Notes under the pieces: generated by a model
What the model was told of the DNA's origin: nothing
What the model saw: only the letters and a program-made list of their open reading frames with translations
The model's database searches: none
Assembly: GCA_031308135.1 (NCBI GenBank)
Contig: JAHLJT010002630.1
Location: 95,958,141-96,022,140, forward strand
Direction of reading: 5' to 3'
From: Acheta domesticus
Lineage: Eukaryota; Arthropoda; Insecta; Orthoptera; Gryllidae
DNA length: 64,000 bases
In this document: positions 31,573 through 41,739 of the stretch, piece after piece
How the letters are laid out: the number at the start of each line of letters is the position of its first letter
Numbering within the stretch: position 1 is the stretch's first letter
Translations under genes and position numbers: made by a program

Positions 31573-31707
31573 AGTACCGTACGAAACTCGATGTAATGGC
31601 TATTAATACATTTGTGTCATGTTTACGATACTCGCTCGTTCCTCGCTCGTATCGTAATATCACACTCGTATATTAATACCCATCATTACATCGTTTCATA
31701 AGGTACT
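31573..31707. mobile_element. Foldback element / long hairpin (135 bp)
   Basis: Two arms of about 60 bp are inverted copies: AGTACCGTACGAAACTCGAT and AATGGCTATTAATAC on the left, GTATTAATACCCATCATTAC and TCGTTTCATAAGGTACT on the right. They meet at CTCGCTCG-TTC-CTCGCTCG. No target duplication was identified. Confidence 0.75.
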
Positions 31708-32124
31708 ATTATTTCACTTCCAGAATGCCGAGTCTCGCTCGCCGCCTCCTCGGGGTCGGCTTCTCCGATTCGCTTGCGGCCGCGGTTCATTGGCCCAGGC
31801 GCTGTGAGAGCGTCGCAGAGTAAATATTTGAGCGCAGAGCTGCTGAATGCGAAGTTGGAGCTCATCGCCGGGTTTTGGGGAGTGGGAGCGGGGTGCGGTG
31901 AGCTCTACATTATCCCCTCGCAATTTCGAGCAGCCATTGCCACGCCAAATGGCGTCTGTTCGGCGCCACGCAATACGGAACAGTTGCGGAAATAAACTTT
32001 GAGTTTGAGTTTGTTAGCAGTTGCTAAGGAGTAAGTGATGCATTAAATACATCCGAATGATGCTTGGATTATGCATCGTGAAATCCATTATCATCGTCGG
32101 CGCGTTATCGTCATAGATTAGGTG
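31708..32124. other. Moderately GC-rich unassigned sequence
   Basis: No recognisable protein domain in the short overlapping ORFs. GAGTTTGAGTTTGTTAGC is a small local duplication. Confidence 0.3.
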
Positions 32125-32570
32125 GTAACTGGCAAAAGTGGTTTAGGGCAACAATTGATGTCACTGCGGACCCTAACGCCGAAAAGTCCTAGGGTTCGAG
32201 TCCCGCCGACGGCAAATTTTCGACACTTGTCAGCTAAGTGGAATTCTGCCGCTGTCTGGAGGAGAATTCTAGCGGTAAGCTGCTCTGATTTGGCGTAGTT
32301 TCTCCGATCAACATCAAGTGAATGCCGGAGCAGTACCCTAATAAACGGGCCATGGATCACGGCGATCTATCGTTCCTCTTCCTTGTCCTATTCTCACCTC
32401 TTACACATACTTAGTTAAACGCATACTGCACTACGCTACCACACATGTCCAGCCGGAAAATTATAGTACCAGTGGGAAGAGAACACCACCACGTCTCATG
32501 ATAAAAATAGCCTATAATTACGGGACTAATGATCTTAACACTTGAAATACGAAGTAATCAATCAATTGTA
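32125..32570 (+). mobile_element. SINE-A copy 8, near full length
   Basis: The B-box GGTTCGAGTCCCG is perfect. The core GTAGTTTCTCCGATCAAC and GTGAATGCCGGAGCAG are present, then a partly deleted GC-rich part. The 3' TACGGGACTAATGATC and an AATCAATCAA tail end the copy. Confidence 0.88.
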
Positions 32571-33574
32571 ATGTTTTTCGTATATCATTCGTTGCAAAAA
32601 TGTTTAAAAATCCGCATTCACCGAAATGTTCATTGCTAGCAGGTCCTTTAAAATTGCTGCCGGAATGTAAAAAAGAACATTTATATCCATTCCTAACAGT
32701 TTGAAAAATAAGTGACGATATTTGAAATATGTTCTTTTGTTTCCGGGATAATCTCTTATTAGCCCCTTCTCCAACCTTCAACCTTTCTTTGTTCCATTTT
32801 TTTTAAAAAGGGGAAATTATATTCTAGAAAATACGCTATATTTTATGGCTGTTTCCGTGTTTGGTGGGAATAAAACTGTTGACCCAATTCATTATTAATT
32901 ACTGAAGCAGCAATATTCAGACAACTTTGACGGAAAAGAGTAAGATACGAGAATAAACCTACGAGTTTTAATCACACTTAAAGTTAATTGATTTTATACT
33001 AGATATTAAGTTTAGATCTTTCTATTTTCGTTAATTAATTAGTAATTAAAAGCATTTATAATGTATGAATGTAATGAATAATATTAATTACGTTTTAAAA
33101 TACATTTATAGTACTTTCGTCATTTCAGACCTGCTCCTACAGAACTATCTAAACAGCCAGCATGTAAGAATTTGCAAGAACTTGTACATCCAGTACAGAT
33201 CACTGCGTGACTTGAGACTGGAGTGCACAGTGTCTGGGTTTATGCCTGCTGATCCTTAACCAACCCGGTGATTGCATTTCTGCTGACATAGAGATGTACT
33301 GTTAAGAGCACGTGACACCAATATTGAAATGAGGAACAACCGTCATATATTATAGCCTCTGACGTTTCTCGTTTTACTCATACAACGCGCCGGGTTGTGC
33401 ATTAGAAAGGAACTCTTTTGAACGCAGTTTGTGAATGCGGCAGAAGTGAAGAGGCAGCTCATTTAAATTTCCTCCACGCAACGCGAGAGCAGAATGGGCG
33501 TTTTCGGGGCTAGCTAATGTTCTGGAAACGCATTTTTCGAAGTCTACTACCAAGCCATCCATTTTTATGTCATA
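32571..33574. other. Intergenic sequence with a possible decayed exon
   Basis: Mostly AT-rich. At 33105-33205 a T-rich stretch ending TTTCAG precedes an open 26-codon segment ending in TGA at about 33207. I cannot assign it to a family. Confidence 0.2.
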
Positions 33575-34101
33575 CTATGAAAACCCAGCAGACATTGTTC
33601 TGACCATCTCCATCTTTCCCCTCCCATCTCCTTTTCTCATTGTCTCTCCCTCACTCTCCCTGTCCATGTTTGTCTCTGTGTGTGTCTCTGTCTCTGCCGC
33701 TTTCAGTCCCTCTCATTCACATTTACTTGCAGATTCTGCACGTCTCTGAGTAGATGAGGTAAAATTGGAAAGCGCCGAACCAGCAAAAATGTAATAGAAT
33801 GTTCAAGAAGGGCTCATCCTGTGGATTACGGTGTGAGAAACGTTTCTTTGATGTCATTAGCTTCAAAATTATAGTTTCTAAGGCCCTAGAACGCCTGGTT
33901 TAGGATATAGATTCAAAATCCTGTGGGTGTTGCGGGTTGCATTTGACGTAAATATTTAGTTTTTTCTACAGCGCCATGTCGTGGAATTGCAACAGAATTA
34001 ACCATACATAAAGCTTTTCGGTGAAAAAGCACGTAGAAGTGCCAACTTTCATGGAAATCGGTCGTATGGCGTCGGAGTTTACCTCTGATATCAACCTCCA
34101 G

Positions 34102-34145
<44 letters not shown>
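33575..34145 (-). mobile_element. Helitron copy, minus orientation
   Basis: Reading minus, it starts in a TA-rich run (about 34145) and continues CCGATTTCCATGAAAGTTGG, ATGCAACCCGCAACACC, ACATTTTTGCTGGTTCGG and a purine-rich block. It ends CAGAACAATGTCTG then CTGGGTTTTCATAG at 33575. The terminal CTAG of the 11.3-kb copy is CATAG here, so the end is mutated. Confidence 0.8.

Positions 34146-34158
<13 letters not shown>
34104..34158. repeat. (TA)n then (GT)n microsatellite
   Basis: About 40 bp of TA repeats pass into GTGTGTG at 34146. It overlaps the 5' end of the Helitron copy. Confidence 0.95.
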
Positions 34159-34631
34159 AAAAGAGACATTACTATCGACTATCTGTATTATGCATGCACT
34201 TAAGATTAAGTAAAAAACAAAAGTGTGAAAAAACAGACCGCGTGAATTTCTCGTTCATTGAGAGGCAGGAAAGATTATAAACTCACATGGTGAATTGTAG
34301 GATCACATCGTCAGTAACAAGAATTATCGTAAAACCCCTTGAAAGGAATTAAGTGTTGCTGTACTAATAGCACAATTTGATAGTTGGAGTGAGTTTGGGG
34401 CAAGGAGTGAGTGGTAGGAGTGAGTTTGGGGATTCGGGGAATTACAGAATACCGCAACGCCAGATAGACTTCCCTATTATTATTTATTATTTTATTGTTG
34501 TTCGGATTGGCGGCTCCTTTCATTTTGTATGGCGGGGGTCAATATTTCGATACGTGGGGTTTTTTTATGGAGTCCAACTTTGTCTATGGTCAACAAACTC
34601 TTACCTAATTTTGAACTAGTGGTGCGATAAC

Positions 34632-35146
34632 AGCACAAACTTTCTCGCCCGTACTTTCACGCAAAATTACGCGCAAAGTACTCGAATTTTGAAAAATTTT
34701 ACATGACCTTATTTCAAACGTCTTTCTAGGGAACAGATTTCTTTAGGGGGAAAATCACTATCATTCATATTTTAGTTTCAGGAAGATTACGAAAAAATTT
34801 TGAACTTTTGCAATTTTCGAAAAATCAGAGTTTTCAATGAAAATAAGACTTGCACTTGCACTCAATGAAAATAAGACGACTTCTCTTAAACGTCGTCTTA
34901 AATATTCGACAAACAAATGTAATTGAAAACGACGAAGCCGTTTTTTGAAAATTCGGAAAATGTCTCAGGTGCTTCATACAAAATACCCGAAAAAATTAAA
35001 ATATCGGTTTCAAATTCAAGGATCCGTGAGATTAGCCAAATGGACTGGGGAATATCAATTTTGGAGAAAATTGGCTGATCAGTTTAGCCGCTTGCGATGT
35101 TCACGGACGAACGGACGGAAGTTTTGCCATGATACGATTTTTGGGT
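34632..35146 (+). repeat. R-family repeat, 5' part (copy R6)
   Basis: It begins ACAGCACAAACTTTCTCGCC and follows R5 to GACGGAAGTTTTGCC, then stops. It carries an internal local duplication (ATGAAAATAAGAC at about 34839 and 34866). Confidence 0.78.
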
Positions 35147-35235
35147 AAGAGAAAGGAACTCTACTCCTTAGCGAGAAAGGAACAAGTGTTTTTTTATTCA
35201 CAATATTTCTTGTCCTCTAAAAGATGGATATTGTT

Positions 35236-35865
35236 TTTACTTTCTCGCGCTTAAGAAAGAATTTCTTGAGAAGAGAAAGTTGTGTAATGCTTCGCGAAAA
35301 ACCGCGAATTTTCGACAGAAAAGTCCTATTATAGTGTCCTGGTAACGAAAAAATGAATAAATCCGGTTTGTTGAATTTAGGAAAAATCCACTAACACGTG
35401 GTGTAGTCTGAATTAATGTGTTATGGGTCCTTCATACCAAAAAATCGATTGATTCCAAAGTGATTGTTTGTTCGTCTGTGAACAACGCTAGCGGTTAAAC
35501 CGTTCATCCGATTTCTCCAACACTTATTTTCCCCAATCCATCTCGCTGATGTCGTGGCCCCTTGAATTTGAAGCCGGTATTTTAATTTTGGAAGTATTGT
35601 ACGTGAAGCCGCTAGAACATTTTCAAGATTTTCAAAAAATGGCGCTACTGACTTTGATTAAATTTTGTTGTTGGGTAGCCTGAAGGTCGTTTAAGAGAAT
35701 GGCGTAGTTCTCATGTTGGTTGAGAACCCTAATTTTTCTAAAATTGAAATAAATTAATGTTTGGCGTCTTCTTACAACTACAATTATAATGATACATTTT
35801 TCTTAATGCAATGTGTTCATCAAAAGAAGATCTTTAAATTAGGCCATGTAGAATTTTTCGAAACT
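35236..35865 (-). repeat. R-family repeat, near full (copy R7)
   Basis: TTTTTACTTTCTCGC, GAAAGTTGTGTAATGCTTCG, GTGAACAACGCTAGCGG, TTTGAAGCCGGTATTTTAAT and GGCCATGTAGAATTTTTCG are in the reversed family order. It is head-to-tail inverted relative to R6 across a 90-bp gap. Confidence 0.78.
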
Positions 35866-37903
35866 ATGAATATATTTAGAGTAATTGAGCGTCAAAGTTA
35901 GGCGCCAGCTCTGAAAATCCTGCACTTCGTGGTCGTAATTTTTTAAATGTTTTAAGGCAATTGGATGCTACGTAAGTTAGAATGTGTATATTATTTCATA
36001 TTAATGTGTTCGTTTCTAACATTGTAGTTTTTGTTTTACGTTTGTAAATTAATATTTTAGAAATTATGTGAAACCTTTGAAATAAATATGAAATAAAGAT
36101 TGCTAGCCTTCAATCGCTCATTTCCAATTTACGCAGTTGCATGCTAATTAAGATAGAATTTGTGTATTATTTTATTTTATTATTTATTATATTTATAATA
36201 TATTTACGTTATTTTATTTCAAATAGCGTCCTTTAAGTGTGTTAAATGTGAAAACACACAGATGAGTGGTCATCGCTGGTTGTTGTAACGCAAAGTTGCA
36301 ATGCACTGATAACAAGGCGATAATGACGGCTGCCTTCCATTCTCGGTAATATAAAATAATATAAACATTATATATTTGTAGAATATTACAATACCATAGT
36401 GTGTAATAATTACTATTATATATTTTTCGATCTATTTGCATTCGTTTGTCAACGCTCTCCGTATCTTATTATTTATTAACTTTTAATTATTTTACTTTCT
36501 CGCATACTGCTTATTTCTGTCACCAAATGTTATACGATTTGAAATGAGTTTTGACTACCGAGATGTTTCAATTCGGAGAGAAATTGTGGTATAAATAGTA
36601 TTACATAACTATTACTAATGGAAGTGCGTGCTGTTTTGTCACCTCTAGTTCTTTCTTGTCATTAGGTTAATTCATGAAAAAAAGAAGTTCTACATTATTT
36701 CTTTGTTAGTTGCCGACATTACGGCCCCTTATTGGACCTTCTGTACAATAATGTAGAACAGAATCAGGTTTCAATCTTGCTCCAGTTGCTCAACTGAAAG
36801 ATACAATCGCAGGTACGTAGGAAATTGTTACAGATATGTACAAGTCCCAGATATGGTTTTGACAATGCCCCCAAGTCACAATTACAACTGAAAACATCAA
36901 TCCTTTCCTTAATGTCTGAGCTACATATCGTTAGTGTCGAAGCAGTTGGCTCACGTGTTCCAAGCCCCTGTGCCAGTAGGGCGGCGAAGCGAAACATTTT
37001 TTGATAATTGGCGGATAAGCCTTTCAGTGCTCTTTCGTCCAGATTTTCAGGCCTTTTCCTTTTCTTCCATTATAATCTTGTACATCTAAAACCAATGCCA
37101 ATCGTATTACTGCGGATCAAAGGATTCAAACAGCGAGGCTTCTGTTATTGCATTGATAAGTATTGCTTCAGAAAGGAACTTTACTTGAATTTGGCATTTA
37201 ATATCAATGGACAGGAATGAGCATGGTTTGGAAATAGTTTTGAAATTGATAATTAATATTTTCAGACCGATGGGTTGCCATGTACAGTTCTAAGTATCGT
37301 TTTTCGTATCTGGTTTTTCTGGCATTTATATCATTCATCTTTAAAGATTATTAAACCCTCACTGAATTTCTTACAATCTTAGAGGGAATATTTCCTGTAT
37401 GTTTTACGGACTTCATGAGAAATTCGTGTGAATGAAAAATAGGTCAGATCGCTCTGAACTTCTCTTTTACACGAAGGTACAATTATTTATGATACGAGTA
37501 CTATAAGTAAAATTTTATTTTGCTTGTAAGAAAGGTTGTGACACAAGGCCAATAGATCTAGAGCCTCAATTCTACGTGCAAAATAAAATGATTTCTACCA
37601 CGCGTGCAATACTCTATTTTTAAACAGCTTTATAGGCTTTTATTTTAGTTTTGTTCAAGTATGAAAATCGCTTAATTATGAACTATATTAAATGAAGGTT
37701 ATTAGTAGCTGATGTCGTCAGACGGAAGCATTTTCTTCCCTTTCTTGCATTCTCATGTTTATCAGAACCATTGTGCATCGTCTCACTTTTAATGCTACTT
37801 CTAAAAATCGAACTTTTACCACGCTGTGCAATCCATAAGGATAACCGTTTTTACAAAAGAATGTTAAGAAAAAAATGTTTTACAGACAGCCTTCAATTAA
37901 TTT
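35866..37903. other. AT-rich intergenic sequence
   Basis: About 2 kb with no recognised gene, TIR or shared repeat. The short ORFs at 36214-36441, 36764-36997 and 37008-37220 have no domain I recognise. Confidence 0.3.
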
Positions 37904-38316
37904 CTGTCTGGAGGGGAATTCTAGCGGCCGGCTGCTTTGATAGGTAGTTTTCCGTTGTTTCTCCCACCAAACTAGGCGAATGCCGGAGCATTATCCTAAC
38001 AAACGCGCAATCTTTCCTTCCTCTGCCTTGTCCTATCCTCACCCCTTACACTCACGCTTACTTACATGCACGACACTACCACTCATGTCGGGAGACCAGC
38101 CGGGAGCTGAGAGATTTTTCCGGCTGGGGCGGTACCCCGCTGGTGGGAGATACCTGCGTATGGGAAATCCTCACAAAACTACGTAAGTCGGTGTATCGTA
38201 TCTCGCCATCCAGCGGGGGAAGATCCCCCACTTACCTCCGATTAAACATGCACTATATTTATGGGATCAGTGACCTTAGTTGAGGCGCGCGGAATCACTA
38301 ATCGATCAATCAATTC
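37904..38316 (+). mobile_element. SINE-A copy 9, 5' truncated
   Basis: It starts in the body (CTGTCTGGAGGGGAATTCTA) and keeps the core and the complete 3' half (CCCCGCTGGTGGGAGATACC, CGCCATCCAGCGGGGGAAGA). It ends in AATCGATCAATCAAT. The tRNA-like head is missing. Confidence 0.88.
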
Positions 38317-38562
38317 CTCTCGCACGAGAGAACGATCACGTACACCACACCACACCACATCCTGATCCAATTCCGATGCGTCTCGCACGCTCGCCACCAG
38401 CCGTTTGTTCCGCTTTTGTTCCGTCGATTGCCCAATCGCACGAACGAGTTTGCGATTTGCAGAATAATAAAATGATTGACGGGTTAACGCCGCGGAAGGT
38501 TTTCCGTGTGCACAGCCTCTGCGTGCGCTGACGTCGCTCGCGCATCTACGGCAAACCGCTTC

Positions 38563-38563
<1 letters not shown>

Positions 38564-38612
<49 letters not shown>
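38564..38612. repeat. (TAA)n microsatellite, upstream of Dong-like fragment
   Basis: About 48 bp of TAA repeats directly abut the 5' edge of the retrotransposon fragment. Confidence 0.97.
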
Positions 38613-38614
<2 letters not shown>

Positions 38615-39436
38615 TAAACATTTGTTACATAATGATACATAAGACACAAAAAATGTTAGAGAAATCGTGGAGTGACAAACCACTCCACGTACAATATTTG
38701 AAACGAATTGACAGAGCACAGATCAATAAAGATCAATCATTTATGTGGCTTAAAAGGGGAAGAATGAAGCCAGAATCGGAAGCACTTGTAATAGCTGCCC
38801 AAGATCAGGCCTTGAGAACACGACATTATGATAAAGCGGTTCTCAAAATTTCCCAAAATGACAAATGCCGCATTTGCCAGGAACACGTACAAACCCTTGA
38901 TCATATTGTCTCAGCTTGTCCAGTCCTAGCAAAGACCGAATACTTACTTGAAAAGACACGACAGGGTGTGTAGCTACATCCACTGGCAGATCTGTACCGC
39001 CCTCGAAGTTCCAAACACATGCCCCAAGTGGTACGAACACTCACCAAAACCGGTGACGTCTGTAGGATTGTAAACGATATTGTACGACCAACAAATTCAA
39101 ACTGATCGCACGATAGCGGCAAACAAACCGGATATAGTTATCCGGGATTTGGAGACAAAATCGTGTTCACTTGTCGATGATGCTGTACCTTGCAATCAAA
39201 ACGTCGTTACCAAGGAGGTAGAGAAACGCTTGAAATACAAGAGTTTGGAAATCGAGATCAGCCAAATGTGGGGCGTAAAAGCACTGGGGGTCGTCCCAAT
39301 AGTTATCGGAGTTCTGGGATTTGTTCCGCAAAATTTGTGTAAGGACTTATCTAAACTCCCAGGTGATTTAAAAGACTGGGAAGTGCAAGAAATCGCTTTA
39401 TTTGGAACAGCCCACATTTTGCGCGAAGTATTGTAG
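38611..39436 (+). pseudogene. C-terminal part of an RLE-type retrotransposon protein, broken
   Basis: The first part (frame of 38611) has the region before and including a CCHC motif, CRICQEHVQTLDHIVSAC. Near 38960 the frame shifts by one and continues as SYIHWQICTALEVPN. An in-frame TAA lies near 39067. The same frame then gives TDRTIAANKPDIVI, with the PD...D pattern of the restriction-like endonuclease, then the conserved EKRLKYKSLEIEI and FGTAHILREVL end. So at least one frameshift and one stop separate the two open parts. The protein would be the DNA-cleaving C-terminus of an R2/R4-type polyprotein. It is not functional as it stands. Confidence 0.75.
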
Positions 39437-39540
39437 AGGCAGCGACAGTCCCTAGATCTACTCCTTAGGTAGCTGGTTGCAACCTGGAATAGATTTTATA
39501 TTCAGTCGACTCATAACATCTTTAGTCGTGATGTAATGGA
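38611..39540 (+). mobile_element. Dong/R4-like non-LTR retrotransposon, 3' fragment
   Basis: This 5'-truncated fragment encodes only the region downstream of the reverse transcriptase and sits between two (TAA)n tracts. R4-clade elements such as Dong of Bombyx mori carry a restriction-like endonuclease and are known to insert in TAA repeats. The protein motifs (see the pseudogene) and the location agree. The exact clade should be tested by alignment. Confidence 0.7.
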
Positions 39541-39564
39541 ATAATAATAATAATAATAATAATA

Positions 39565-39600
<36 letters not shown>
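39541..39600. repeat. (TAA)n microsatellite, tail of the Dong-like fragment
   Basis: About 60 bp of TAA repeats with one AATAAATAAT break. The minus strand immediately beyond reads TTTTGTGCAATAAAGAA, which looks like the polyadenylation end of another retroelement in opposite orientation. Confidence 0.95.
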
Positions 39601-40084
39601 TCTTTATTGCACAAAAATGTCAGTAAAGTCTCAGTAATTAACTTACTGCATTTCAGACTAACCACAAGAAAAATACATAATGTCGTAAACATAACATCAA
39701 AATAGGATAAGCATAAGTCGGAAAAACATAAGAAAGCATGTAAATACATGTGGGTTAGAAATTGAAATATGAATATAAATACACTCTTAATTGTATTTGT
39801 ATAGAAGATAATATGATTCAATGTAATGTAACAGGAAACACTGAAGTAATACTAAACATTTACATTAAGAAGTTTACAAAAGTAATATAATGCATTAAGA
39901 AACCCTGAAGTAAGATTAAAAGTTAACTTTAATAAATTTTCAAAGTTATTCACAAAATGATTTGTAGAGAAGCATTTTAAGTTTATGAGGAATTAAATTG
40001 AAGAAGCGTGGAAAAAGATAACTAAAAGATAACTAAAAGATTACCATTATTCCATGTTTCGCGCATGAACTGCTAAGGTTATTA
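39601..40084 (-). other. Possible 3' end of an inverted retroelement; otherwise AT-rich
   Basis: The minus-strand end at 39601-39620 carries AATAAA about 5 bases before the (ATT)n tail. No coding sequence supports it. A small duplication (AGATAACTAAA) lies near 40020. Confidence 0.35.
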
Positions 40085-40592
40085 GAAGGGGCGGATTTTA
40101 AATTCCGGAAATGCCGTTTAGTATAGAAATTACTTTTATATTATGACAAAATAAATTACTCATTTTTTGTTATTTTTTTCGCATTTTTCGTCGATTTGAC
40201 TAATAACTATTTTTTTACCTTTTTAGTAACTTTTATTGCATTTTTTGCTGATTTCATCGATTTTAATATAATTTTAATGGTACTTGCTTCAAACAATATT
40301 GACGAGATGCAAAAAATGTTCACAGAATTCCTGAGTATCCTATTCCGTTTCTTCGCTCATACTCGTATATTGTGATGTCAGTCGTTGTGAGTACTATGTA
40401 ACATGAGGTTCCTATGACGCCTGTCGGCGCCATTGTCACTTCGGACGATTTCACCGTATAAAAAGGCAGAGATTTTCTTGTAAAGAACAGACCAAACCAA
40501 AAGTTTGCCAGCTGAGTTCACAGGAACAAAAGGAAAAAGCCGCGATTACATCTGTAACATATCCAAGAGCTTGAGTTGCTCATTTGAACCGT
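40085..40592 (-). mobile_element. hAT MITE, TAGGGGGCGG family, truncated copy 3
   Basis: It begins GAAGGGGCGGATTTTAAA and follows family order through GTTTAGTATAGAAATTAC, TTTTAATGGTACTTGC and CCAAACCAAAAGTTTGCC to GCTTGAGTTGCTCATTTGAA. It is then replaced by a palindromic MITE fragment. Confidence 0.82.
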
Positions 40593-40603
40593 GTGAATAT
40601 TCT

Positions 40604-40676
40604 GTCATGAAATACCGTGACACATTCCATCGTGAAGACAGGCCTTGAGGGGCAAAGTTAGAAAAATCGCAGTAAA
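40604..40676. mobile_element. Palindromic MITE PAL-1 (copy c), right arm only
   Basis: GAAATACCGTGACACATTCC, GAGGGGCAAAGTTAGAAAAA and TCGCAG are the right arm and TIR. The left arm is absent, and the fragment joins the truncated hAT MITE directly. Confidence 0.85.
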
Positions 40677-41422
40677 CGCTCTGTGTCAGGGCTGTCAAGC
40701 GGAGCACGTGCGTGCTCGGAACATGCTTGCGCTTGCGCTGTTCTAGGGCACGCAGTGCCCGCGGCCAAGGGAAATCCCCAAGGCCCCACACGCCAATGTT
40801 AAGGAGGTCCAATGTGTAACAAAAATTGAACGTTGCGCCTTCTGCCATGTTGGCAAAAAGCACGCGAGCTGCCTTCCATTAGTAAGAGAAGTATTGGCTG
40901 AGCAAACAAATACGGCGATTCGGAAATAAAAGTTAGAATAAACACGAAGTCAAATGTATCAATAAGAAAAAATCCGTAAAAATATATTTTTGGTTTCACT
41001 ACATTAATGAGATTTCTCCACAAAGTTCAGAGAACAGATTTTATTGTTTCAAACAGAACATTTTTATGACTAATCTCTACTGCAAAACTATTGTTAGAAA
41101 ATTAAACTCTTTTTGGTTTCCACTTATATAAATATTTACTGGCACAAGAACATAGCTTCCATAATGGAAGTTAATGGATAGGAAGAGACAATCTTTCAGT
41201 TATTACAAATTTCCCTATAAGAATATTGATTATACATAGGATTAAGATGGGAATTTCGACACTAATAAGAACAATTTCAATTTGTCTTTTAGTATAACAC
41301 TTCAGTACAAAATTGAGAAAATGAAGATGTCATGGGAATGGAAAATAAAAGACTGTTAAAAATAGTATTACCAATAACAAATGTAATAATAATGACTGAG
41401 GTTTTCTTCTGGAAAGGATTTA
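40677..41422. other. Intergenic sequence left of the P element
   Basis: A GC-rich patch at 40690-40810 is followed by AT-rich DNA. No gene is supported. Confidence 0.3.
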
Positions 41423-41429
41423 GCTATAG

Positions 41430-41460
41430 CAAGACCTTCTTCAATACTCAGACCTAAGCC
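41430..41460. repeat. Left TIR of the P-superfamily transposon
   Basis: It begins CAAGACCTTCTTCAATACTC and is the inverted match of the right end with a single mismatch in the first 26 bases. It follows the GCTATAG duplication. Confidence 0.95.
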
Positions 41461-41739
41461 CAGAAACAACATGGCCGCCATCGGAGGCCTACCGTAAATA
41501 ACACGAAGTTTACTTCGTGGTAAATAATAATGCGTAACACATGATCATAATTATTCTCTCACAGATTTTGCACGACTTATCCTGAAATGATAAAAATGTT
41601 TCTAATAATTAAAAAAACAAAACACAATAATTCAAATGTATTTATTGATCATCATTTTATGTATGTTTATTTCGTGATAATATACATAAATCAGCCAATC
41701 AAGAAAATATAGGAACACCAATGACTCTCCTGGTGACTG

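Noticed and set aside
31312..39600. CRISPR-like arrays or spaced direct repeats
   Set aside because: All direct repeats are microsatellites or transposon copies. No regularly spaced identical repeats with unique spacers exist, and the window is eukaryotic.
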